64,000 nucleotides of DNA. Origin: Tribonema minus (lineage: Eukaryota > Sar > Xanthophyceae > Tribonematales > Tribonemataceae). Positions 20,158 to 33,355 of the stretch are shown piece by piece. Every line of letters starts with the position of its first letter. Positions within the stretch are counted from its first letter, which is position 1. A model generated the notes under the pieces. That model did no database searches and was not told the origin of the DNA. It worked only from the letters and a program-made list of their open reading frames with translations. The position numbers and the translations under genes were made by a program. The stretch covers positions 1,054,001 through 1,118,000 of the forward strand of contig JAFCMP010000157.1 in assembly GCA_017506865.1 (NCBI GenBank), written 5' to 3'.

Positions 20158-21495
20158 TCACCCTTGGTGCTGAGCCTTCCACAATGCCTGCTTCTCTTCC
20201 CATGCTTTGAGCGCTGCCGGATCCTGCCACTCTCGAATATGCTTGTCCTTGTCGTCCGTCTGTACCACCTTGACCACGTCGCCGCGCGTCACGAGACGGT
20301 CGAAGCCCTCCAACCGCACAAGGTTCGTAGCTGGGCTGTGTGAAATGACACTCCACAGCTTCTCGCCATAAGTGGCGACATGGCTCGCTTTGAACTGGTG
20401 TCACAGTGCCTTTCTTTGAGCGACAAATTTCTTATTCGTGACGGTCACATCGAGTTGCACCTTGTCACCAGAATGAAGTGGAGTGTTGTACTTGGCATTC
20501 GGGTCCGTGCCAGATGAAGCCTGCCGCAGCCGCTGTACCACCAGCTTCCTCACGCGCTCAGGGAGGTCATTCACTGCGAGGTCCACGGGGCGGAAGCCGT
20601 GCGCAGAATTCACTGAATTGTTCAACGCGGCCGTCGCCTTCCTCAAGTTCACTGCGAGGTACGCCGCGCCCTGGCGGTCGCGCAGAGAGTACATGTACTC
20701 CTTGATACGACGATTCGAACTCTCACACGCCCCCTGTGACAAAGGGTTGTGACTAACACCAAATAACTGTTTGAAGCCCATCTTCTCAGCGAGTGCGTTC
20801 ATTGTTGCGTTCTTGAACTCCAGTGCATTGTCAGTCTTTAGCACGCCCACTTTGTGTGGTAATTCTTCCAGAATTTTTGCAATTGCTGATACAACAGTCT
20901 CTGCTGACTTGCCTTTGACCACAGCGATGTATATCATTTTTGTGAATGTGTCAATGATCGTGAGACATCTGGCTGTCAGCTTGTTGTCTTTGAGCGTCGT
21001 GTTATCGTCAACGCCGCGTTTCAGGTCAGTCAGGTCCGCCTGGAGCACAGAGCCTGGCTTCGTGGCGATCACCGCGTGCACACGCTGCGACCGCCGCCGC
21101 TGGCGCCACTGCGCGTGCTGTTCGTTCACCTCGAGGTACCTGCGCACCTGCGTGTTGGATATGCCGATGAAGCGCGACGCCATCATTTTTGCCAACTTGT
21201 TCATGCCCATCGCCGCGGGCAACTCATTGTACTCTGCATCCAGCACGCGAAACACGAGGTCCTGCGTCACGATCATGCGCCCTTGATACGAATACACGTC
21301 GTCCCCCTCGTCTTTCAGTTCGAGCCTCTCGGGCCACCTCGCGAGCAAGTCTTTTTGGTTACGAAACTTGTAGCAGCGCGCAAGTTTGAGATCGCGCGCC
21401 TCGCTCGCCGTCGCGTGCAGTGAACTGACGCCCTTGGCCATCTCCACCAGCTTTTCAGCCACGTCGACTGAGGCCGCTTCACCGCTTTCAGCCAT
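20158..21495 (-). pseudogene. rve-type (Polinton) integrase, broken
   Basis: Start taken at the ATG at 21495 (MAESGEAASVDVAEKL). The retrovirus-like DDE core is clear: first Asp in SVLQADLTDLKRG, second Asp in LKTDNALEFKN, and Glu in GACESSNRRIKEYM, with the usual spacing. Upstream lies a helical DNA-binding-type region (FIGISNTQVRRYLE), and downstream a basic beta-rich tail (LHSGDKVQLDVTVTNKK). This is the integrase class of Polintons and inserts linear DNA through its terminal repeats. It carries about one break. It sits just inside the left edge of the LTR insertion at 21618. An element with both this enzyme and a tyrosine recombinase is unusual. Confidence 0.8.
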
Positions 21496-21617
21496 CGGCG
21501 GTACACTTGTGAGTGAAGCGCAACATTTTCTTGGCACAAAAGTGAACAAGCCTCGCCATGTGCCTCCGGCGGCTGAGAGCGTGGCTGTCGCCTGCAACGC
21601 CTGAACTCAGCGACCCC

Positions 21618-21622
21618 CTCGT
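21618..21622. repeat. Target-site duplication ctcgt, left copy
   Basis: ctcgt immediately before the left LTR; the same five bases follow the right LTR at 33765-33769. A 5-bp duplication is usual for Ty3/gypsy elements and confirms insertion of a complete unit into the Polinton-like element. Confidence 0.8.
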
Positions 21623-22031
21623 TACACAAGCTGGTACTATATAGAGTATCATTCTGTGAATGGTCTGCAAGGTACGGTCTTACTTTGGGTTGTTGTTGTT
21701 GGGCTGCTTCAGTAGAAGGCTCCTGCGTTGCTGGTTGGTGGTCTTGGTTCGTCTCTGCTGCCTGGTTATTTGGGTTATAATCCCCTGATCAAAGGTCAGC
21801 ACTCAACTTCAACAGTTGAGCACTGCGCCTATGTCCAAGGAACCCCAGGCCTTGTGAGACAGCAACCAAGGTCCAACTCTATTGATTTACAGCAACTACG
21901 GACCTTATTACATCATATAGCAGACAATTAGGACAATTCCACACGATAAGTATATTGAGACATAGAACTGTGCGGCAGTACTGAGAACGTTCCCCATGGA
22001 CTGTTCCCAAACTACGCATTTAACCGTGACA
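21623..22031 (-). repeat. 3' LTR of family 1 element
   Basis: 409 bp, ending gtgaca on the plus strand and matching 33356-33764 along its whole length with about three differences. Left edge set by the ctcgt target duplication. Confidence 0.9.
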
Positions 22032-22369
22032 ACTCCCCCTTTTCAGGCTCTGTGCACTAGAGCGAAGCGCGTCTATGCACTGAGCACACTTGGCAGGGAT
22101 CAACGCTGACCAGTGATTAAACAACGGTTAGAAATGTAAACGTAATTCTGCTTTGACCAATTGTCACCCTCAACTCATATGAACAGGCTGCTACCCAAAA
22201 TGTGATCGGTCCTCCATTTTGGCAGGGTCACAAGGGGGCCTGGCAGTATGAGTACGCGTGCCGTACTTGCTGCTCTCGGGCACAAGTCTTGGTCTCACGC
22301 GACGCATCTTCAAAGTTGTAACATGTGTTCATCGGAGCGATGCAACAGCATGCTACTGCAGCAGTCACT

Positions 22370-25300
22370 TCAAGTGATGAGCTGTGTCTCAGTCTCATCT
22401 TCAACTTCAATGTCAATGACCTCTTGGGCAGCACCTGTGCTCCCAACGGTGGTCAGCAATAAATTCCAGCTCGACATGGGGCAGCTGCCCGCCTCAGCGG
22501 AGCTGGCCGCAACGTAGTAGTCAGGCCTCAGCTTGACCGTAGTCAACTGCTGAGCCGGCATGCCATTGAAGCGAATTCGAAACGTGAACTTGCTGGCGCG
22601 GGGCATGAATTCAACCAGCTCTCCGCGGCTCCAGCCCGTTCCCGTCCTGACACGTACAATTTGGCCAGTATACGCGGCGCCAAAGTCATGTGGCATGACT
22701 GGGCACAGGGTCTGCTCAATGACTGGGTTTGTGGCTGTGCTGCCCAGAGCGGTGGCGCGCGCGCGCACTGACTCTGCTAAGGCAATGGCACCCAAAAGCT
22801 GCTTCTTTGTGAAGTCCTCCCAGTCACTGTCTTCATAGCGTACACGCCAGTATGGCGCGGCGTACCCTGCCACTGATCCCTATATGTATGTCACATGTTC
22901 CAGCAGGCTCTCACGGTGCTCGCGCATGACTTGAGTGCCCATTGGAATCAGTGTCAGCGCAGCATCCTTGGTCATTACCCGTCGGTCCTCTCGTGGAGTA
23001 CATTGGGCATAATCTGGCATGTCATCAGCCCGGCGCAGCTCATAGAGCGCGTGAAACACATCCAGCGTCCAGGGCATGATCAACTCGAGCGCCTCGTCTT
23101 CAGTTTTCCACCCGCTAAGGGATCCATCTCTGGTCACCCAACGGTAGTCCCACGAGCCATTGGCATTCGCGCGGCGGTCCGCCAGGCGGTACAACCACTC
23201 GTTGAGCGGGACATCTTTCAGTTGCTCCTCAGTGAGCATCGCGTGGGGGTCAGTGGCCTCCAGGTGCTCTGGGCGCAAGTGAAACGGCTTCATGTTCATC
23301 ACATGTGCACGGGTGCGGCGAATGCGTTTGCCCATCATGCGACAGGAGAACGACAGGCCTTGGTCACCGGCGTCAGTGATCACCACCCAGGGGCCCAGAA
23401 ACTTGGGGTCAAGCTTCTTTGAGCGGCCCTTCTCATTGACCTTTCGTATCATGACCAAGTCCCCAACTTGCACGCGCAGCGCGCGCTTGACGGCCTCATT
23501 GTGGCGTGACACTCTTTCTGCCTTGCGCTCAAAAGCGTCGTGGGCAACCTGGTGCGCTAAGCGCAGATTTGAGATTCTGCGCTCAATCTCCGCGTTGAGC
23601 TCACTCGGGCGGTCATCTTGCATGAAAGCGTCGTATGGCAGTGACGCTTCGCGACCATACATGCAAAAGAAGGGTGTGAGACCCGTCCCCTCGCGTGGTG
23701 TACTGCGCAATGCGTACTGTATGGCTTCAACACCCTCGTGCCAGTTGTCTTGCTTGACATTCACCCAAGCCGTCAGAGCTAGCCATGATTCTCTCATTCA
23801 TGCGCTCAGCCACTCCATTTGACTGGGGGTGGTAGGCACTGGTGTCAATCTTCTTCACCTTGAAGATCGTGACCAAATCGGCCACAACCGCATTCAAGAA
23901 TTCTTTTCCTTGGTCTGAGACCAGTTCTTCAAACAGCGCACCCATCTCCAAGAACACTTTGAACAAGAAGCGGGCAACTGTCTTGCAAGTTTTGTCTTTG
24001 ATAGGGCACATCCACACAAAGCCGCTGAGGCTATCCACCACCGTAATGAGGCCTACATGTCCCTCGCTGGACTTAATAGAGGCCATGGTGATGTCAGTGT
24101 GCGCGCGTTGGAGTAAGCGCGTGGGGGGCACCAGCATTTGCTTGGCCTTGCCAGTCCCAGCCTTTTTACGCTCCAAGCACGCGGTGCAGCTAATCACGTA
24201 TGCGCGTATGTCCTGGTTCATTTTGGGCCAAAACCAGCGCTCAAATATGCGCAGTTGAGTGGCGCCAACGCCAGCATGGCTCGCTGTGGCATCATCATGG
24301 CCCAACCTCAAGACTAGGGCGCGCAGGCTGTTGGGCACTACCCACTGCTTCAGCACCTGGCCACGCTTTGGGTGACTAGTGGCAAAGTGTACAAGTAGGC
24401 CATCATCTTCTTGATTGTACCATTCCTGATTTGTCATCAGGTGCAATGCCAGCTCGCTATCCTGGGGGAGTGCACCTCCTAGGACCACGCGCAGCACGGC
24501 AGCGCAGAATGGATCGGTCTGTTGCACTTCAATCACTGCCTCCCTGCTCAGCATAGCTGGCGTAGGCATGGTCTGGCCTGCGATCACCTCTTGTACGAGG
24601 GCTGGCGCGGGCCTCGGTATCTTGCGCTTCTTGCTGCGGTCTGACGGCTCTGCGTCAGCGCTCATTGCGTCAGCAAGCTGAGCGCTGCCAGGGGTGGCGG
24701 CCTCAGGCTGAGCGCTGCTAGCAGCTGTGCGCGCTTTCTTTGCTGCCCTCTGTCTGGCTACACTGGGCTGGCCGGCACTGCCGTCATGAGACGTGCTTCT
24801 AGCCTCGTCCATGCACGCGTTGGCATACATACCCATGGTAGCAGGTGTGAGTAGTGCTAGAGATGGGGTTCCCCCGTCATCTTGTCGCAAAGTCTCATCA
24901 AACGTTTCGTCCAGCAGTTCAATTGTTCCTTTGACTGAAAGCTTTGCAAGGCGCGCTGCAAGGCTGTTGTGCTCGCTGGCGCTTGCAATAGCTAGCTCGT
25001 TGAAGTCAAAAGGCACGCCGTACTCAGTGCTCACCATGCGTCCTCGGAAGGCCGAAACCTTGACCGAGGGCTGCTTGGGGAGTTCGTCCGTGAACGTAAC
25101 CCCCGAGGGTGGCGCCTCGTAGCATGGTATGGCATCTGACCATTGCTCGTCGGCATGATCATACAGGCGTGGCGTATCAAGCTCTGATTGCATAGGCAGC
25201 CGTGATGGGCCATCAGCATTTGAATTTGCGAGGCCTGGGCGGTGCTGCACTGAGATGTCATACTCAAGCAGCCGCATTGCCCAGCGCATGAGCTTTCCAC

Positions 25301-28300
25301 TGTTGTCTTGCAATGTCAAGAGCCAGCGTAATGCTGCAGCATCTGTGACCACTGTGATGGGCATACCCCACACATATGGGCGGTAGTGGTTCAGGGACAA
25401 GACAACTGCTAGGCATTCCAGAGCAGTGGCCCCCAGCTTTGCATCTTGTACGGAGTTAATTTTTGAAAAATAACCCACAACCACCTCCTTTACCTCCTCC
25501 CCTTCAACAGTGCGCCGGCGTCCCGGTGCGGGACCCGGTGCAGCTTCATTCCCTGCCAACTGCTTTACAGGCTTGAATTGTGTCAGTATGCCGCTGCATG
25601 CGGTTTGTGACGCATCAGTGTACAGCACAAACGGCAAGTTGAAGTCTGGGTGGGCTATTAGCTCCGCAGAGCACATGGCTGCTTTCAAGCCATCATATGC
25701 TTTTTGTCTGCGCGCATCCCAAATCATATCTGCATTCGTCTTGGTGCATTCAACTAGCGGTGCGGCAAGTGCTGCAAAGTCGCGCACATACCGGCGGTAG
25801 TAGTTGAAGCAGCCTAGCACTGTCTGCACCAGTTTCTTGTCAGCCTTCCCATTTTTAGTGGGGTTGCTCATGTCCATCATCGCTTTCAATTTCTCAGGGT
25901 CTGGGCGTAAGCCATTGGCCCCCACAATGTGTCCCAAGAACTTAATTTCATTCTTGAAGAGGAGACACTTGTGCCTGGCCACACTCATGCCACCATTCTT
26001 GATGCGCCTCAGCACTTCACGAATGTGGGCAATGTGTTCCTCAATTGTGTGATCATATATCAATACATCGTCGATGTAGACCGATGCGTAGCTGCTCAAT
26101 GTCTCCTCACCCAGTACGTCATGCATCAGTCTGGTGAACTGTGCAGGCAAGTTCACCAGTCCAAATGGTGCCACGGTGTACTGCCACAGACCTCCATCAG
26201 GTGTTCTGAATGCGTTCTTTTCCTTGTCACATCCTCTGATTGGCACTTGATGATAGGCGCCAGCCATATCCATGGAGGATATGTATTTGGCCCCCTTCAT
26301 TTTGTGTATCATATCGTCTATGTTGCCAATGCCTCGGCAGTCGCGCTTGGTGACCGCATTCAGCCTTCGAAAGTCCACACAGAAGCGGATCTTGTCACCT
26401 TGCCTGGCTAGGACAGGATTGCATGCCCAAGGGCCCGAGGAGGGCTCGACTTGGTTGCGCACCGCCATGGCGCGCACATGATCCATGATGTACTCTGCTT
26501 CTTGCTGTGCCCACCTTCTTGCCTTTTCAGCAATGGGCATGGCATCACCAGTGTCAATTTCGAACTCCGCCAGGTTTGTAACTGTGGGATTCTTGGGGTC
26601 CTTGGCAAAGACAGTGGAGTGCTCCAGTATCACATCCATAAGGTGGTCGGCGTAGGTGCGACCATCTTTTGCAATACCGTACAGCTCGCCAGTCTTTGGC
26701 AGCATTTCTCGGAGTTCTTCTTCCGTGCACGCTTCTTGAGTGGTCCGGGTAGTTGGGACTGACTCTCGAGCACTTGCAGTGGCCGATGCAACGGGGCACG
26801 CGTTCTCATCTTTACCTCCAGCGGAGTTGGCTGCGACAGCCTGAGTCCGCAAGGTATGAAGTGCGCGCAGCGACGCCATTCTGAAGACTGGGTCAGGGTG
26901 CAGCTCAGAACTAGCTTCTAACAGCTTGTCCATCAGCAGCGGCTCCGTGACGTCATCAAATTCAATGATGTCTTCCTTATCAGCGGGTGTCAGCTCCCCT
27001 AACAAGGTGCTTCTGGGTACCACAACAGGCAGGTGCGAGTGGTTCACCAGGCGTACTTGCATAGTACAGCAGGGCCTAGCGATCACCATACTCTCAGCCA
27101 CTTTAACACCGCGGTCGCCTAGGGCGAGCAGTGTCTGTGTGTCAATGGGGCGAATCACAGCTTCAAAAGGCTGTACCCCCATGATGGGGGGGAAGGGTGC
27201 AACTTCAACATCAGTAGTCGAGTTGGGGGGCAGTAGCACGTCTTCTGTCATACTCACTGCGCGGCGCGCCGGTGGTGGGCCACTGGCTTCGCCCACTAGC
27301 AGTGTCTGCCTGGTCTGCACTGAGCTGACCTTCTGGTGGCCTTCAGCGTCGGTGCGTTCCCTCATGCGCAGCGTAGGGCCTTTGGCGCCTAGCGGGGCAT
27401 ACGTCATCTCGGCGTAGTTAAATGTTGAGTGGTACATGCCAAAGAAGTCACCACCAACAATGGCGGGAATCTCAAGATTCACAACATAAAACTTGTGCTG
27501 TACGAGGAAGTCTCCAAACCGCAGAGTGGAGTGGAATACACTGTCACCCTGTATCTTGACTAGCGTAGAGTCGTCAGCAAGTTCAATGACCGTGTGGTCC
27601 CCCTTTTCAAGTGGGCCTACTGCTCCCGAAGCAATAGCATTCGCTTGTGTCATTGACATTATTGAAGTTTCTGAGCCGCTGTCCAGCAGGGCTTTAAACT
27701 CAACTTCCTTCAATGCCCGTTGGCCATGTTTCTGGGTGCGTGCAATCAGCGTACCGAACCGCTGTTTGCTGGGCTTTCCAGTAGGCTGCATCACACGTTC
27801 GTAGGCACGTCCAGGCTCATTGGGAGCGGACACGCGGGCAATTGCGGGCAATTCAAACTGTGTAGCGCCTTTCTGCGATGAGCGCTGCGGCTCATTGGGC
27901 ATAAATGCGCGCAACGCCACATGTAGTTCCTTTACTGCGGGCAATTCAGTGTGTGTAGCACCTTCATGCGATGAGCGCTGCGGCTCATTAGGCATGGGCG
28001 CTTCATGCGATGAGCGCTGTGGCTCATTAGGCATGGGTGCGCGCAATGCGGCAGGCAGTTCCCCTGCGGTGTTTGTTGCGTCAGTGGGCAGCACAGAGTG
28101 CTGGTTGCGCGCGCGCTGCACCGACTCGAGCTCTCTCAGTACGGCGGCCATAGCGCTAACCCTAGCACTGCCTAACCCTAGTTGGCGTGCCAGCTCAAGT
28201 GGGGTTGGGCTGGTCAGGTCGTCGGTATCTAGGTCATGCGAGTCAGCCCTGTCAGAGTCAGAGTCATTGTCTGAGTCCTCCACGAGCTCTGGCACGTCAC

Positions 28301-31300
28301 CAGCTTCAGACTCATCATCAGAGTCCACAAGGTCTGGTAATTCATCCATTTCGGGGTCATACGTGGGGGGCTGGTAGTCCCACCGCTCAGTCTCAAACTG
28401 CGCAAGTTGCAGTCGCGAAATGCGAACTGACTGGGGGTTTTCAGCGACGTGCATGTGCTTGCCTTGACTCACTGCCATCCATTCGGGCGGGGGTGCAGTG
28501 CAGTCGTGGTCTACGCGGTGGCCTCTTGGGTTCAAGCACTCATGCTCAGCAACCGGGGGCAAGTCAAATACACCAGATCCCAGCAGCGCTACGCCAAGGT
28601 GGAATGCCATGCGAGGCATAACCATGTTGACAAGCCACAACTTCAAATCTTCAACCCTGGCACATGTTGGCAATGGCTTTGTGAAGGTGAGCAATACAGC
28701 AAGCTCCTTCAGCGACAGCACGCGCGCGGCATCCACTGGACCAGCATCAAGTACACAGGGCACATGAGCCAGCAGGTCCCGTGGGGGCTTCCCTGGGTGT
28801 CTACGCACAGGGCTGGGCATGCAATCATCAGCGTCAAACACGGCCTTGAAACCCCTCGAACGGGGCTTCCAAAAGAATGTTGTCTCAGGGCAGCGCAAAA
28901 ACGCACGCACAGAGGTCTGCGGACTGGCACGTTCAATTGCATTTAAAAGGGCGCCAAAACGGTCGAGCGCTGCCCCAACAGAGGGGCCGGTGCGCACAAT
29001 CAGGACATAAACTCGGCGACGGTGGCAAGGCACACCGAAGTCCGATCCCTTGAGCTTGGAAACGTACACGCAATAACCGTGCGTCAGCAGCTGCGCCTGC
29101 GCCTGGCTCCAAATCTTGGAGCTGAGCATGGCGACGACGTTCTCAATCAACACGCAGCGCAGCTTGGCCATGATAATAAGCTGCGCGGCGAGTAATGTCA
29201 CTTGGGCGGCTTCGCCCTCCATCTGCAAACCGTTTGCAAAGTCGGTGCAAGGGGGGGAGATAGTGGTCAGGTCACGATCCAATGTCACCAGTGCCTTGGT
29301 AACGGCAGGATCGCTAAGACATGACTGCATGACACTATCAACTTCAGGGTGAAGAGATCTGTAGGCTGCGCAAACGCGGCTACACTTGTCAACGGCAAGT
29401 GCAGTTTTAACCGCGAGCCCAGCTCTTCCTACCTGTTCTAGTCCTTCGTCCCAGCCTCCAAGGCCGCAGCAGAGTGATGCGTGGACGACTAACCGCGCAG
29501 TCCCAAGCGCCGTCTCAACGGTCTGGGGTCTCTGTGGAGCACGGTCACCAACAGGCACGACAACAGGTGCTGCAGTCAGCGAAACTGCAAGATTGTCGGC
29601 GCTCATGGTGGCGTTTTGGGCAGCCTCTACAGTGGGCATACCTGAAGCATCATCAACAGCTGATGGCGCAACTGCATCTACCCCGCCTGGGGCAACGCAC
29701 GTGTCAAGCATTTCAACATCGGCAATATTGGGGGGAGAGGCTAGTGCACCATGTACTAGCGCGTCCCTAGGCATGCGTTCATCACCTACAGGTGCAGCAG
29801 CGCTCAACGGAGGTGCTGTAGCCGCAGGGGCAATCAGTGCAGCAAGCAACACGCGTATGTCAGGCACGCCTACTGGCGTGTCAGCAACTAGGGCAGGTGC
29901 TGCAGTGCCTGCATCAAGCGTGTTCTCACATGGGGGCAGGGTCATGATGTACGCCGCCAGCTCGTCACGGCTCAGCTCGCCGATGGGGCGCGCGGCGTTG
30001 ACGCGCGGCGCTGGGGCCTGAGGTGCGGGCGCAAGGGGCGCCGGGGCGCGGAACTGCAGCGGCGCCGCGAGGGGGCGCTGCGGCATCGGGCCACCGGGGG
30101 GCGCCGCAGGCCGCATGCCACGGTTGCGCGCGTCCAGGCGGCCCTGGTGTAAGATAATGGCCGCCTCCGAGCACTCCGGCTGCGCCTTGTGCCAGGCCGG
30201 CATGATGCCCGAAGGTACCCACGACTCGCAGTTGTGGCAGCGCCAGTCGCCGTTCTCGCAGTACCACGAGGGGTCACGGGGGCGCATCGGCAAGCCGCGG
30301 GCGTTTGGGGCCTGAAAGCGGCGGGGCGGCCCCTCCTGCGGCCTGGGGATCAGCGCGGCGGCGGCGGCGGCAGCCGCCGCTGCGGCGGTGGTCGCCGCGG
30401 TCTTCTTTGCAGCAGCTGTCTTGACGGCGCGGCGGCCCTTGCTGGAACGCGCCTTGCGCTTCTTGCTCTGGTTGCGGCGCGTGCCGGATGAGTCGCTGTC
30501 GGAGACGCTGGCGTCAGTCGAGTTGGCGTCGTCTGCTGAGCCCTTGCCGTTCCTGTTGCTCCATAAGCTGTGAGCCTTGCTGGCAAGCACGGAAAGCGCT
30601 TCGGCGTACACGTTGTCAACAGTGATGCTCAGACCCTTGCGCTCAGCGGGGGTTAAGTTCTCGATGAAGCGAGATCGGACGTAGTCCGTGTTGTTCTTGT
30701 ACCCAGCCGCGCGGCCGAGGCGCGTCAGTCGCAGGTTGAAGTCACGCGGGTTCTCACCGTGCGCGCGCAAGAGGTTAGCAAATGCGCGCGCGGCATCAGC
30801 CTGAGCAGTTGGGTTATCGAAATGCGCGATTAGAGCTGCACGGCGCTGCGTGTAGTCCATGGCAACCCAGCCAATGACACGGCCACCCACGTCTATCGTG
30901 AGAGACGGGGTCACCTTGTTCGCCTTTTGCGCCGCCTTAGCCAGGGCCGTGGAGTAAGCGCGTGGGTCAATGCCCGACTCCACCAGCGCCGCGTGCAGGC
31001 CGTCGAGGGTGCCGCCGCATTCGCCCGCCACCCTGGACATGGGGTTCACCAGTCCGAGGTCTTTAGCAGTGGAATAATCACGTGGGTTTAGGGGAAGAAC
31101 CACAGCAGGGCCCTCAGCAATGCTGTCAGCACTGCCACCGCCGTTAATGTCATTGACGCGCGACTCCCCCTTCTTGCGAAGGTGAGCGCGGCCAACAGGC
31201 GAGGCCAGCATGGCAGGCATTTCGTCCTTTGCAAACGCGCGCAGGCGACGCTCGACATCAATTGCATCTGTTGTGTCACGTAGCAGCTGGGCGCGGGCGC

Positions 31301-31877
31301 GGGCCCTCGTGATCGCGGCCAGAACCGTGCGAGGCTGTTCAGCGCGAAGCTCGAAATCAGCCCTGGCATTGGTTAACTGTTCGATTTCCACGGCAGACAG
31401 TCGGACTTGGTACCTAGCAATTTCTCTCTCCTTGCCCGCGCTGCCCTGCGACGTGCGTCTGGCATGAGCCTGCAACGTCTCGAGGCTTTTCAGGCGTTCC
31501 GTGCAATCAGCTGCCTCACCGGTGAGGCGCTCGAGCCCTGAGGTTGCGCAGTCGTGCAGGCCGGTGAGGATCTCTTCGATGGTCGCCATGGCGAAAGAGT
31601 CGACATGGAGGTCAAGCGAGGGCGGCGGCAGGGGGGCCTCGGCGTCCTCGTCGCCGCCCTCTTCGGCATCGTTGCTGTTCTCGTCGTCGCCGGCGTCCTC
31701 GGCGTCTGCCCCGTCCACAGCCTCAGCGAGGGGGTCGGGGGCAGCGGCGTCGTCGCCGTCGTCGTTCTCGGGGTCCTCCACGGAGGACTCGGGCTCATAA
31801 TCGGGTTGGCCGGGCTCGGGGACAGGGGCCCTCTTGGAGGCTGCCCTTCCCTTCCCCCCTCTTTTGGAGTGGGCCAT
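22370..31877 (-). pseudogene. Gag - cytosine methyltransferase - Pol coding region of family 1, broken
   Basis: Starts at an ATG at 31877 (MAHSKRGGKG). Parts by approximate window position: acidic, helical Gag (30300-31877); a Cys/His zinc segment (WRCHNCESWVPSG, about 30150-30270); a C5 cytosine methyltransferase (about 28560-29480) with motif I CCGLGGWDEGL, motif IV SPPCTDFANG, motif VI ENV and motif VIII CHRRRVYVL; aspartic protease (LLDSGSETSIM, about 27690); reverse transcriptase with YIDD (about 26060); RNase H (about 25250-25660); integrase zinc finger and DDE core (about 23780-24290); GPY/F-type tail; a chromodomain-like segment (about 23080-23200); and a Tudor-like segment (about 22800-22870). 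Carries about two breaks. The methyltransferase part looks whole. Confidence 0.85.
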
Positions 31878-32042
31878 CTGTTCCCGTCGGGCAAAATACA
31901 ACGCAAGAGGTTAGCAAGGCACGCTAACTAGTTGCCATAAATGCTGGGCTTACATACGCTGTGAGTGTATGCGTCTGATAGCACGAGGCCACATGCAAAT
32001 GGCGGGTGATATCAATTGGGGCACTGTTGAAAACGTGTCAGG

Positions 32043-32142
32043 TGTGGTGCTCCTGGCTTTATAAGCTTTTTTGCTCAGTGGTAAAGCCAGGAGCACCACA
32101 GTTGGTTCCGCTACAAACGGCCGGGTTCGAATCCTGTTGGAG
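32043..32142 (+). other. tRNA-like sequence with a 19-bp inverted repeat
   Basis: 32043-32061 and 32082-32100 are perfect inverted copies (tgtggtgctcctggcttta and its complement). Overlapping the second arm is a tRNA-like run: possible acceptor gcttttt, A-box gctcagtggtaaagc, B-box gggttcgaatcctg (about 32123-32136) and a 3' strand tggaggc that pairs with the 5' end mainly by G-T pairs. A 36-bp piece of it recurs at 32461-32497. It lies inside the family 1 leader. Confidence 0.4.
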
Positions 32143-32460
32143 GCAGGTTCTTTCCTTGCGCCCAGACGGCCACCCATTAGACACGTGTCAATCATTCCCC
32201 GTGAGAGCCCCACACCCGTTCGGCAAAAAACTGTTCACCTCCAGCAGCCACCCGATCAGTCACTCCGAGGCGCGTTGCACGAAGCGTAATAGTCGCGATC
32301 CTCTGAGGACTCGGCACGGGTCGCGTTGGCAGCAAGCCGTAATAGTCGCGATCTGTAGCCCCAATCGGTGGCTTGAGGGACCAAGCCTAGGTAATGGCGG
32401 GGGGAATGTGGTATCCTGGCACCCCAGAAGGGGACGGCTACCCTGCCAAGTGTGCACAAG

Positions 32461-32497
32461 CTTTTTAGCTCAGTGGTAAAGCCAGGAGCACCACAGA
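32461..32497 (+). repeat. Second copy of the tRNA-like 5' half
   Basis: Repeats gctttttagctcagtggt and the following aaagccaggagcaccacag from the tRNA-like sequence at 32064-32100, then diverges. The B-box half is not repeated. Confidence 0.6.
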
Positions 32498-33355
32498 GGC
32501 AGCACACACGAAATGCTGTCAATTTGGGTTCAAGTAAGGATACCAGTGAAACCGTCCCACCGGAACACTGCGTAGAGCCTTGCAAGTACTGTTCTGAAGT
32601 GTGATAGTGGTGAGGCCCACAGTTCGCACGTGGAACAGCAGCATCGTAGGATGTAGCATTGCGAGTTTCAGCTTGTTTTGCGGGCAGTCTACATGCCACA
32701 CCTCACGAGGTCAAGACGATGCAGGACCCTATGGTGCAAAGTCAAACAAGAGAGGCCAACTCAACCTCTCAAGACGCACTGTGTACAGCAGGGCGCTTAC
32801 GCTTGGCAGTTCTCTAGCGCTGAGAAACAAGGAGGGGAGTCATCGAAGACATGCTCAGCCCGTGGAATAGTGTGTCGTAACACTCGTACCAAGCTCCCAT
32901 AATCTCGCCACGTTGCTGCAATGCTTGTCCTAATAATCCAGGACACTCAAGAGGTTGCACGCTCGAGAGTTCCTAAGTTGACTGAGGCAGCGCTGCGGGT
33001 TCGGGTTAATCACACGCAACCAGGGCACGGTTGCTGCAACGACGCATGCGATGGACAAGCCGACCATACGCATGCATGGATGACAAATACTCTGCGCTCA
33101 GAGCAGCTTGGACCAGAGGCTGCCATGTTGCGAGTCAGGTCTACAAGTTGCTATTCGGTCTATTCGGAGATGAAGTAGAAATTGAAGTGAAAATGAATCG
33201 CGCGGGCGTCCCCTACCACGATGGCAAGTGTGCTTTGGACGAGTGATAGAATGGAATATTACGAGGGGAGCGATAGTATTGGATGGATGAACGAGTGTTG
33301 TGAGCGTGCGAGGCGTTGAAAGGAGATGCAGGTTCGCCTGATTTTGGAGCCAGTT

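Larger units (their letters stand above)
31878..33355. other. Long 5' leader of family 1 element
   Basis: About 1.5 kb between the 5' LTR and Gag with no supported gene. It contains tRNA-like and hairpin repeats described separately and a possible primer-binding site at its outer edge (33336-33352). Leaders of this length are on the long side for Ty3/gypsy elements. Confidence 0.5.
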
